Below, piece after piece: positions 9,648-16,110 of a stretch of DNA of 64,000 bases. Source of the stretch: UBA4665 sp036388555 (GTDB lineage Bacteria; Patescibacteriota; Saccharimonadia; Saccharimonadales; UBA4665); assembly GCA_036388555.1 (NCBI GenBank), contig DASVRP010000014.1, forward strand, positions 3,363-67,362. Reading direction: 5' to 3'. The position numbers and the translations under genes are program-made. Position 1 is the stretch's first letter; each line of letters starts with the position of its first letter. Below the pieces are notes generated by a model, which saw only the letters and a list, made by a program, of their open reading frames with translations, was not told the DNA's origin and made no database searches.

Positions 9648-9812
9648 ATGTCTACAGACGACAGAGGGTTCGCATCAATGGACAAGGACGAAGTAGAAAA
9701 GCTGGCGCAAAAGGGCGGAGAATCCCAGGGCCAGGAGAATAACCCTGCAAATTTCGCTAACGATTCGCAGAAGGCAAGCGAGGCCGGCCAAAAGGGCGGC
9801 AGCAGCTCTTAG
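9648..9812 (+). CDS. KGG-motif stress peptide
   Basis: 54-residue hydrophilic, Gly/Gln/Ser-rich peptide with two KGG units (LAQKGGESQG and AGQKGGSSS), the pattern of YciG/GsiB-like general stress proteins, which are intrinsically disordered and linked to desiccation or osmotic stress. The start is fixed by a strong Shine-Dalgarno AAGGAGG ending 5 nt before the ATG, which contrasts with the mainly leaderless genes around it. A long hairpin terminator follows 20 nt after the stop. Confidence 0.8.
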   Translation: MSTDDRGFASMDKDEVEKLAQKGGESQGQENNPANFANDSQKASEAGQKGGSSS

Positions 9813-9831
9813 CGTTTACCACTTGTAAATC

Positions 9832-9870
9832 GTATCTAAAAGAGCCGCACAGCGCGGCTCTTTTAGATAC
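9832..9870 (+). terminator. Rho-independent terminator, 17-bp perfect stem
   Basis: Arms 9832-9848 and 9854-9870 are perfect reverse complements with a 5-nt loop; GC-rich core AGAGCCGC/GCGGCTCT followed by TTTT. The flanking A and T tracts make it usable from both strands. Confidence 0.85.
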
Positions 9871-9906
9871 GAGGTTAATTGACGTGTATATCTGTATAAT
9901 ATACTT

Positions 9907-10704
9907 ATGTCGAACAGTCAACCATCCGAGGGTTTTCAGTATAGGAATAAAGACGCAGAATCTCCATTCGAGACCTTCTTGAGATATACAAATGAAAAAG
10001 AAGTGTCTTCTGATAAGTTGGCTGAAATACTACAGACTTTTGATGCCAACCTCGACATCCTTGATGTAGGCACGGGAAATGGTGACTTTCTAGCCATGAC
10101 ACTGTCTAAGTTGGGAAATTCCAAGAGCTTTGATCTGGCTTTGCTTGAGCCAAGTGATGATTTAGTGCGCCAGATTGCGGAGCGGATCAAACTTGTAGAC
10201 ACTATACGTTCAGCCGCCGTATGTCCGATAGCGCTTAAGGATTATGCAACAGAAGATACGTACGATGTGGTACTTGCATCTCACCTTTTCTATCATATTA
10301 CACCGGATGACCGGCCCGAGCAGTTGCAGCGGATGGTGTCATTTCTCAAGCCAGGCGGCAAACTCATTATTGTCCTGCGTGAGAAAGATGATGCGTACGA
10401 TTTTAAATCAAAATTCAAACCATTGCTGTATGGCGGGGATTTTAAAGCATTGACGCTAGGTGCAGTATTATCGGTAATGCCCGACAGCAATAACTTTAAA
10501 ATCACACGACATATCGTAACGTCAGAATTGAAAATTCCTTTGCATAACAATAAACATGACATGGAATCGATAATAGAGTTTTATTTAGATAAACCTTGGC
10601 AACAGATACCGGAGGAAGTCAAACAAAATGCGCTTGATTATATAGCTGAACGTAATGGTATATTTCATCAAAAAGATGGAATCGCAGTGATTGAACGCAA
10701 TTAA
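9907..10704 (+). CDS. Class I SAM-dependent methyltransferase
   Basis: 265 residues. Motif I is ILDVGTGNGDFLAM; then ALLEPSDDL, YDVVLASHLFYHI and LKPGGKLIIVLRE give a complete Rossmann methyltransferase core up to ~170, with an extra C-terminal half of unknown role. The gene is visibly AT-richer than its neighbours, which hints at acquisition. TATAAT 9895-9900 lies 6 nt before the ATG (leaderless). Substrate unknown. Confidence 0.8.
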   Translation: MSNSQPSEGFQYRNKDAESPFETFLRYTNEKEVSSDKLAEILQTFDANLDILDVGTGNGDFLAMTLSKLGNSKSFDLALLEPSDDLVRQIAERIKLVDTIRSAAVCPIALKDYATEDTYDVVLASHLFYHITPDDRPEQLQRMVSFLKPGGKLIIVLREKDDAYDFKSKFKPLLYGGDFKALTLGAVLSVMPDSNNFKITRHIVTSELKIPLHNNKHDMESIIEFYLDKPWQQIPEEVKQNALDYIAERNGIFHQKDGIAVIERN

Positions 10705-10721
10705 AAAAGCATAAGCTATAC

Positions 10722-10902
10722 GGTGGAGGCGGTTGGACTAATCGCACGGCTGGCAGCCATACTCGGTGCGAGCACCTGCGCGTGGCTTGGCCGACGAACC
10801 AACGACCCAGTGTCTTTTGCTGTAGCAAAATCCACGGTCGTTGCTACAAGTCGACAACCCATGACCAACTAAAAAGCCCGACCGTTGGCCAGGCTTTTTA
10901 GT
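10722..10902 (-). repeat. Tail element behind tRNA-Ile2(CAU)
   Basis: On the tRNA strand the segment after the CCA end contains: a terminator pairing with ACCA; an inverted T-arm-like copy (10836-10858 on the plus strand, starting GGTCGTTG and containing CAAGT); then a direct copy of the T-arm 5' half (12-mer at 10796-10807, identical to tRNA 10923-10934); a 56-nt insert (10740-10795); and a copy of the tRNA 3' end (10722-10739, 17 of 18 identical to 10904-10921). Beyond it, 10701-10720 (TTAAAAAAGCATAAGCTATA) is shared with the tRNA-Met tail. Confidence 0.75.
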
Positions 10903-10906
10903 TGGT
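10864..10906 (-). terminator. Terminator whose stem includes the tRNA-Ile2 ACCA end
   Basis: Perfect 15-bp arms, 10864-10878 and 10892-10906; on the transcribed strand GCC/GGC followed by TTTTT. The arm nearer the tRNA includes its last four nucleotides (ACCA, 10903-10906). Confidence 0.8.
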
Positions 10907-10978
10907 GGGGGCGGTTGGACTTGAACCAACGACCAATCAGTTATGAGCCGACTGCTCTAACCACTGAGCTACGCCCCC
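10903..10978 (-). tRNA. tRNA-Ile2 (CAU anticodon, lysidine-dependent)
   Basis: 76 nt with encoded CCA; acceptor GGGGGCG/CGCCCCC, D-arm TAGCTCAGTGGTTAGAGC, anticodon CAT (10943-10945), T-loop TTCAAGT. The body (GTTAGAGCAG, TTGGTCG, GGTTCAAGTCC) is closer to bacterial Ile2(CAU) than to elongator Met. Such a tRNA needs TilS to convert C34 to lysidine so it reads AUA; tilS is at 56292. It is followed by the tail element. Confidence 0.85.
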
Positions 10979-11052
10979 TGGTTGCCTTGCAGGCAGTGAT
11001 TAACAGATAGAGTATAGCAAGTTTATCGGAAAAATTGTACCATAGCGTTAAT

Positions 11053-11841
11053 ATGCTTAAGCTTCACTTGGTCCGACAATGGTCATTTCCTGTCGTTATG
11101 GTCGCAGCTGGATTCTCGCTGGTAGGCGTAACTATGATTATTCTGGGATATGCGGCTGGCCCTGTGGTATCCGTTGAGCCCGAATCTGGTACGTCCACCG
11201 GTACAGCCTACCGTATCACCAGTACCACGGCGTCGGGAGGGGCGGCGGTAGCGTTTTCTGCCCCTCCACCTCCGCCGGCCGGTGAGTGGGTCTGGCCGGT
11301 ACACAAAGAGGATCTGACCAGCACGACGTATGGGTTATCCCAATGCTGGTTGCATTATTACTCCGCCAAAGATGGCTACCATGCCGCCTTGGACATACGT
11401 GTTAACAATAAGCCGGTATATGCGCCACATAACGGTACGGTCGTCGGTAAATATAATGACGGGTACAATACGCTGATCATCAATACCGGCCCGAACGCCG
11501 CGACTGGAAAGACCCTGTACGCCGTCTTTGAGCATATGTCATCAATCACGGTCAGTAACGGCCAGGCGGTGACGAAGGGGCAGCGCATCGGCACGTCCGG
11601 CGAGGTGGGGGCACCAGGATCGCCACATCTCCATTTCGGTATCAGTGACAGCGCGTCGTCGTTCGGTACCTATGCTAACCCGTGGCATACCGCAAATCCG
11701 ATCGACTTCCTCCCGAATGATTACTCACCGGCACTTCTGACGACATCCAATAACTCATGTAAGACGAGTGTGATCAAGCCGCGCAGCGATTATGGATTTG
11801 CGAAATACCAGACGCTCGGCACCTTCACTATGTACAAATAA
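11053..11841 (+). CDS. M23 (LytM-type) peptidase, membrane anchored
   Basis: 262 residues from the ATG at 11053; an upstream in-frame TTG (11035) lies in the promoter. One N-terminal membrane segment (VVMVAAGFSLVGVTMIILGY). The peptidase domain has the zinc ligands in YHAALDIR and SPHLHFGIS, with GTVVGKYNDGYNTLI and GQRIGTSG between them. Expected to cut peptidoglycan cross-bridges or, as a LytM protein, regulate other hydrolases outside the membrane. It precedes an FtsB-like division gene and a PBP, so a role in wall growth or division is likely. Confidence 0.85.
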   Translation: MLKLHLVRQWSFPVVMVAAGFSLVGVTMIILGYAAGPVVSVEPESGTSTGTAYRITSTTASGGAAVAFSAPPPPPAGEWVWPVHKEDLTSTTYGLSQCWLHYYSAKDGYHAALDIRVNNKPVYAPHNGTVVGKYNDGYNTLIINTGPNAATGKTLYAVFEHMSSITVSNGQAVTKGQRIGTSGEVGAPGSPHLHFGISDSASSFGTYANPWHTANPIDFLPNDYSPALLTTSNNSCKTSVIKPRSDYGFAKYQTLGTFTMYK

Positions 11842-11900
11842 AAGCCCTCGTCCTGAACCGGCGTGAGCAGCCTATCTGGGCAGCCTGTTATGATAAGAGT

Positions 11901-12350
11901 ATGCTGCATACGCTTATAGCCAAAGTCAGACAGTTCCTCGATGTCCAGTCGCTGGGGTTGATCGTCTTTGCGGTCATCGCGCTGCTCGTCAGTTGGAGCG
12001 GAGTCAAGGCGATCCAGTCGAACTACAAACTGGAACAGCAGATCTCGCAGCTGCGGCAGGAAAATGAGCTGCAGGAGCTGCAGAACAACAACCAGAAACT
12101 GAAGAACCAGTATTACAATACGCCGCAGTACCTCGAGCTGGCGGCGCGCCAGAACTTCGGATTGGCGATGCCGGGCGAGAAGGAGCTGATAGTTCCGAAG
12201 GACGTCGCGATGTCACATGTCAAAGGCGTCCAGCCGGCCGATGCGCCGGCAGCGGCGGTCGTCAGCGAAGCCAACAGGAAACAGCCGTTCTACCAGCGCA
12301 ACATGCAGGCCTGGATGAACTTCTTTTTGCACAGGGGCAGCGGGAGCTAG
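11901..12350 (+). CDS. FtsB/DivIC-like septum protein
   Basis: 149 residues: short cytoplasmic start, one membrane helix (SLGLIVFAVIALLVSW), then a coiled coil (YKLEQQISQLRQENELQELQ) and YYNTPQYLELAARQNFGLAMPGE, the classic end of the DivIC/FtsB family. Members bridge FtsL and FtsQ in the divisome. The last ~50 residues are an unconserved extension. TATGAT 11889-11894 is 6 nt before the ATG (leaderless). The stop overlaps the convergent PBP gene by 4 nt. Confidence 0.8.
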   Translation: MLHTLIAKVRQFLDVQSLGLIVFAVIALLVSWSGVKAIQSNYKLEQQISQLRQENELQELQNNNQKLKNQYYNTPQYLELAARQNFGLAMPGEKELIVPKDVAMSHVKGVQPADAPAAAVVSEANRKQPFYQRNMQAWMNFFLHRGSGS

Positions 12351-14653
12351 CGGCCTGGTGTTGGTGCTGGCGTCGGGCTCACAGGTGCCGGTGTAGGAGC
12401 CGGTGTCGGTGAGGTTGGCGGAGGAGTCGGCGTCACTGTCCCGGCTTCGCTGTCATCGGTCAGGGACGTACAGTCGGGGTCGTCGAGGTCTTCTTCGCCG
12501 TCGCCGTCGTTATCCTTGCCGTCGGAGCACTGCTTGGCGACGGTGGTGGGCGGGGTCGGCGTGACGGTCGGATTGTCGTCGTCTTCCTCAGCCGGTTTGC
12601 GGTCGTCATCAGTGTTGCTAGGTCCGCTGTTGTCTTTCTTGTCTTCCTTCTTCTCTTCGGGTTTCGGTACGTTACAGCTGCCGCTCGGGTAGGTGCCGCG
12701 GATGAAATATTCATTATATGTGCCGTTACCGGCGCGGGAGGCACGCTGGCCGTTGGCGCAGACCAGGATCTGCTGGACATCGGCCGGCTTGGTGAAGTTC
12801 TCGACCGGCGTATCGGCCAGGAAGCGCTGCATCGAGTTCTTCCAGATCGGGCCGGCTCCGGAGGCTCCGGCGACACCGGACATGGCGACATTCTCGTTGT
12901 TGCCGAGCCAGACTCCGACGGCGACGCTCGGGCTGTAGCCGATGGTCCAGGCGTCCTTGTTGTCATTGGTGGTGCCGGTCTTGACGGCGACGGTGCGGCC
13001 GGGGATGTTCAGGCTGCTGAAGGTCGGCGCCCGGGCAAGAGGGTCTGACATGATGGAAGAAATCAGGTAGGAAGCTTCGGCCGATTGGACTTCCTTGGCT
13101 TCGGCTTCGTGCTCATAGATCAGCTTGCCGAACTTGTCCTTGATGGATAGTATCGACACCGGCTCGTACTGCTGCCCGGCGTTTGCGAAGGCGGCATAGG
13201 CGTTAGTCATGTCGAGCAGGCTGGCTTCAGCTGTTCCGAGCGCCAGCGCCAGGCCGTATTCGTCCGGGTTGCGGTCGATACCCTTGATCCCCATGCGCTG
13301 GGCAGCGTCGATCGATTCGTCGATGCCGAGCTTCTCCATGACCTCGATCGCGGTCAGGTTGCGCGACTGGGCCAGGGCACGGCGGGTGGTCATGTCGCCC
13401 TGGAACTTGAAGTCATAGTTCTGTGGCTTGTAGGTGCCGAATGTCTTGGCAGAGTCATGAAGCGTCGTGGCGGGGGTGATCAAGCGCTGGGCCATGGCTT
13501 CGGTGTAATAGATCGGCTTGAAGCTCGAACCGGGCTGTCGTTCCTGCAGGGCCATATTGACCTTGCCAAACTGCTCATTGTTCCAATCGGCGCTGCCGAC
13601 GAGGGCCCGGATGGCACCGCTGCGCGGGTCGATGGCGACAAGGCCGGCATTGCGGCCGCCCTGGCCAGCCAGCTGGGCGACACGGGCCCGGACCTGCTGC
13701 TCGGCGGATTTCTGCCATTCCAGCGCCAGGGTCGTCGTCACCTGGTAGCCGGAGCGGGCGACGCGCTCTTCTCCGTAGCGTTCGTTGAGTTCGTCGACAA
13801 CCATCTCGGCGAAGTGCTGGGCATGGGTGTTGGTCGCCGCCAGGCCTGAAGCGTACGTCATTGCTTCTGCTTCAGCTGCCGCAGCAGTCTCCGCGGAAAT
13901 ATACTTTTCCTCGACCATCTGGCCAAGGACCCGTTTCTGCTGGGCTTCGGCCCTGGTTACGTCGCCGGAAATCGGGGAATAGGCGCTCGGCGCCGGCAGG
14001 ATACCTATCAGCATACTGCTCTCGGCCAGGGTCAGCTCGCCTGGAGTCTTGTTGAAGTACGCCTTGGCGGCCGGACCGATACCGAAGGCGCCCTCGCCGT
14101 AGTAGACGGAGTTGAGGTACATCTCGAGAATCTCCTCCTTGGTGTAGTTGCGGTCAACGGCGATGGCGATGGACAGTTCCTGGTATTTGCGCAGGAAACT
14201 CTTGTTGCTGGTCAGCAGGTTGTTCTTGACGAGTTGCTGGGTGATGGTTGAGCCGCCGTATGCCGTGGCATCCTGGTTGAAGACGTTTGCCAGAACGGCG
14301 CCGCCGATACTGCGGATGGAATAGCCGGAGTGTTCGTAGAAGTCTTTGTCTTCGCTGGCGACCAGGGCTTTCTCGAGGTTGTCGCTGATGTCCGCCAGTG
14401 GCACGTCGGCCTGTTCCTTGACGCGGCCGAAGGTATAAAATGACTGGCCGTCCTTGTCGACCATCCGGATACCGGTGTTGTTACGGTTCATCAGGCGTTC
14501 ACGGTCGGAGATGTCGCGGGCGAACCACGCGAAGGTGATCAGGGAAATGAACAGCAATACCAGTGCTGTGATTCCGGCGATCAATAGGATCTTTTTGCGC
14601 AGACTGTAGGTCCGGAATTCCCGGACGGCCCGCATGACTCGGCTGTTTTTCAT
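12347..14653 (-). CDS. Class A penicillin-binding protein (PBP1A-like)
   Basis: 768 residues. Membrane anchor ~24-46 (ILLIAGITALVLLFISLITF). Glycosyltransferase GT51: EDKDFYEHSGYS, GGSTITQQLVKN, RKYQELSIAIAV and KEEILEMYLN. Transpeptidase: PGSSFKP (active Ser), SRN, and KTGTTNDNKD. It polymerises and cross-links peptidoglycan outside the membrane. The C-terminus is a Pro/Thr-rich tail with a DGKDNDGDGEEDLDDPDC calcium-loop-like motif, typical of exported proteins and possibly a wall-spanning spacer. A start at 14653 is supported by AGAGGA 6 nt upstream. Confidence 0.92.
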   Translation of the reverse strand: MKNSRVMRAVREFRTYSLRKKILLIAGITALVLLFISLITFAWFARDISDRERLMNRNNTGIRMVDKDGQSFYTFGRVKEQADVPLADISDNLEKALVASEDKDFYEHSGYSIRSIGGAVLANVFNQDATAYGGSTITQQLVKNNLLTSNKSFLRKYQELSIAIAVDRNYTKEEILEMYLNSVYYGEGAFGIGPAAKAYFNKTPGELTLAESSMLIGILPAPSAYSPISGDVTRAEAQQKRVLGQMVEEKYISAETAAAAEAEAMTYASGLAATNTHAQHFAEMVVDELNERYGEERVARSGYQVTTTLALEWQKSAEQQVRARVAQLAGQGGRNAGLVAIDPRSGAIRALVGSADWNNEQFGKVNMALQERQPGSSFKPIYYTEAMAQRLITPATTLHDSAKTFGTYKPQNYDFKFQGDMTTRRALAQSRNLTAIEVMEKLGIDESIDAAQRMGIKGIDRNPDEYGLALALGTAEASLLDMTNAYAAFANAGQQYEPVSILSIKDKFGKLIYEHEAEAKEVQSAEASYLISSIMSDPLARAPTFSSLNIPGRTVAVKTGTTNDNKDAWTIGYSPSVAVGVWLGNNENVAMSGVAGASGAGPIWKNSMQRFLADTPVENFTKPADVQQILVCANGQRASRAGNGTYNEYFIRGTYPSGSCNVPKPEEKKEDKKDNSGPSNTDDDRKPAEEDDDNPTVTPTPPTTVAKQCSDGKDNDGDGEEDLDDPDCTSLTDDSEAGTVTPTPPPTSPTPAPTPAPVSPTPAPTPGR

Positions 14654-14823
14654 ATTATCCTCTATTACATCATTATCTTACCAGATTACAACCTTTTTGA
14701 AAAGTGCCTATGTTTATATTCGCATTACCGATGTGCAGCCCCAGATCACGTGAAATTGACAGGGGCGGACCTGTTTGTTATAGTAGTATGAGCTTAGATT
14801 CCACTGAGGAATATCGCCAATAG

Positions 14824-14898
14824 CGCGGGATGGAGCAGCGGCAGCTCGCGTGGCTCATAACCACGAGGTCCCAGGTTCGAGTCCTGGTCCCGCAACCA
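14824..14898 (+). tRNA. Initiator tRNA-fMet (CAU)
   Basis: 75 nt with encoded CCA, anticodon 14856-14858. Initiator hallmarks: C1-A72 mismatch (CGCGGGA against TCCCGCA) and an A11-U24 pair. The three pairs below the anticodon loop are U29-A41, G30-C40, G31-C39 (TGG/CCA) instead of the usual three G-C pairs. The 3' end from 14881 is duplicated at 19019, making this the apparent target of the downstream island. Confidence 0.93.
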
Positions 14899-14902
14899 AA
14901 AC
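14881..14902 (+). repeat. Left attachment-site-like repeat (inside tRNA-fMet)
   Basis: 22 bp spanning the tRNA T-arm 3' strand, acceptor and CCA plus AAAC, identical to 19019-19040. tRNA 3' ends are standard targets of tyrosine integrases. A shorter copy (12 bp, GTCCTGGTCCCG) is at 15014-15025. Confidence 0.8.
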
Positions 14903-14936
14903 AAGAGCCCGACGAAAGTCGGGTTTTTGTTTTGGT
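14895..14936 (+). terminator. Terminator pairing with the tRNA-fMet ACCA end
   Basis: Arms 14895-14913 and 14918-14936 match at 17 of 19 positions with a GAAA loop; the core CCCGAC/GTCGGG is followed by TTTTT. The left arm starts inside the tRNA (ACCA). Confidence 0.8.
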
Positions 14937-15025
14937 TCTGAGCTGAACTGATCGAACGGTTCGGTCGTTAGTCACAGCCCCCAGCGCAGCGGGCGGCTGG
15001 ATTAACGTGCGCTGTCCTGGTCCCG
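14899..15025 (+). repeat. Tail element A behind tRNA-fMet
   Basis: Contains the terminator, GGTTCG (14958-14963), a 50-nt insert (14964-15013) and a copy of the tRNA 3' end (GTCCTGGTCCCG, 15014-15025). The last 74 bp (14952-15025) are identical to 18957-19030, where the copy continues to the full tRNA end. Upstream similarity to tail B extends for ~45 more bases with scattered changes. Other than this, 14654-14823 holds only the upstream region of the tRNA. Confidence 0.8.
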
Positions 15026-15083
15026 ACGTGTAGTTTATTTTGCTTGTGCTTGCACCTGATAATGCGTGGCGTAATATGGGGAT

Positions 15084-15698
15084 ATGGCAGAAATGGTAAA
15101 CTCACAAGCAGTTCATCAAAACTACGTAGCAGCGCGGGAGGCGGGTAAGTTTGAGGCAGGCTTTTTGGAGACTGGCTTTGATGTAGACGAGATGAGAGAT
15201 GCATACCATCGCTTACTTGGTGAGCATGCTATAGAATCTGCCTCAAGAGCCGAAGGGTCAACCCTACGATCAATTTCGTTAACTCACCGCCCCCATGCCG
15301 TCAATCCCTTGTACGACGGTAATAATACTCAATTCAACCCTGAAACCAATGAGAAGCTCTTCTACGAAAGTGAATTCAGCGAATTTAATGAAGATTTTAA
15401 AGACACGATATTCTATAGCATATACAGACAAATGCCTTTCCGGATTGGAAGAATGCGCCTGATGCTCCTGAGTCCTTTATCTATATATGCGATTCACCGT
15501 GACTCTGCTCCACGTGCCCATATAGCAATAACCACCAATCCAGCATGCTTTCTCATGTCGGGAAGCGGAGAAACGAGCCATGTCCCTACAGATGGTAATG
15601 TACATATCTTTGATACCACCTCGCCCCATACCGCCTTCAATGCTTCGCTTGAGAATAGGGTGCATCTGACCATGTCGATGGCTGATGAGGAACGATGA
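15084..15698 (+). CDS. Asp/Asn beta-hydroxylase-like 2OG-Fe(II) oxygenase
   Basis: 204 residues. The C-terminal half has a double-stranded beta-helix signature: H138-R-D140 (YAIHRDSAPRAHIAITTNP), distal H182 (DTTSPHTAFNAS) and R192 (LENRVHLTMS), the layout of iron and 2-oxoglutarate ligands in aspartyl/asparaginyl and related hydroxylases. The N-terminal ~110 residues are unrecognised. First cargo gene of the tRNA-fMet island; a TAATAT box is 6 nt upstream of the ATG. Substrate unknown, perhaps the product of the neighbouring dikinase-like or CYTH-like proteins. Confidence 0.65.
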   Translation: MAEMVNSQAVHQNYVAAREAGKFEAGFLETGFDVDEMRDAYHRLLGEHAIESASRAEGSTLRSISLTHRPHAVNPLYDGNNTQFNPETNEKLFYESEFSEFNEDFKDTIFYSIYRQMPFRIGRMRLMLLSPLSIYAIHRDSAPRAHIAITTNPACFLMSGSGETSHVPTDGNVHIFDTTSPHTAFNASLENRVHLTMSMADEER

Positions 15699-15741
15699 GA
15701 GAATATAAGGTCGACGCCACCTTAGGTGCTACAATCGATTT

Positions 15742-16110
15742 ATGAGTTTTGCATATATCGCAACATTTGAAGAATTAGCAGAGGATCTAGTGGGTAACAA
15801 GTTTAAACAGCTTGCTGTTATCCATGACCTAGTCAATGTGCCAAAAGCCATTTGCCTTACTTCTAAGGCCTTTGAAGACTCGCTGTCAGAGTCGCATATA
15901 CGAGCTATACAAGAGTATCTTGTGATGCTCAAATCTAATGGAGGTTATCAGTTACACAAGTGGCAACAAGAAATATGGAAGGAGCTTGATGACCTTCAGC
16001 CTGCTCCTGAGGTAATGGACGCGATTCTCAGAGAGGCTGAAAAACTATCGAATGGCTGGACTCAGCCATTCGATAGTACGTTCGTCGAGTGCATCCGAAG
16101 ATACGGGTGA
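15742..16110 (+). CDS. PEP-synthase/dikinase-like protein, N-terminal part (frameshifted)
   Basis: 122 codons. VGNKFKQLAVIHDL-VNVPKAICLTSKAFEDSL matches the start of PPDK/PEP-synthase ATP-grasp domains (normally GGKxxxLaxL...VPxGFxxT). The frame then ends at 16110, while the rest of the domain continues in the next frame from about 16050. Reading must shift by +1 between roughly 16045 and 16080, where a 14-bp perfect hairpin lies. Most likely one broken gene with 16052-17749; a sequencing error is possible. TACAAT lies 6 nt before the ATG. Confidence 0.65.
   Translation: MSFAYIATFEELAEDLVGNKFKQLAVIHDLVNVPKAICLTSKAFEDSLSESHIRAIQEYLVMLKSNGGYQLHKWQQEIWKELDDLQPAPEVMDAILREAEKLSNGWTQPFDSTFVECIRRYG
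16045..16076. repeat. 14-bp perfect hairpin at the frameshift
   Basis: Arms 16045-16058 (CTATCGAATGGCTG) and 16063-16076 (CAGCCATTCGATAG) with loop GACT. It lies inside coding sequence exactly where the two dikinase frames meet, suggesting a template-switch event or a structure that promoted an error. Confidence 0.8.

Noticed and set aside
8900..10704. The two methyltransferases as DNA-modifying partners of the helicase operon
   Set aside because: Neither has a (D/N)PPY or target-recognition domain; both look like small-molecule methyltransferases, and one is on the opposite strand.
14764..14823. Small peptide gene just upstream of tRNA-fMet
   Set aside because: The ATG at 14788 opens only a few codons before a stop; the region is better explained as the tRNA promoter (TATAGTAGTATG area).
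16031..16060. Programmed frameshifting in the dikinase gene
   Set aside because: The A-run before the hairpin is not in the right phase for a standard -1 site and a +1 shift is needed; mutation is simpler.
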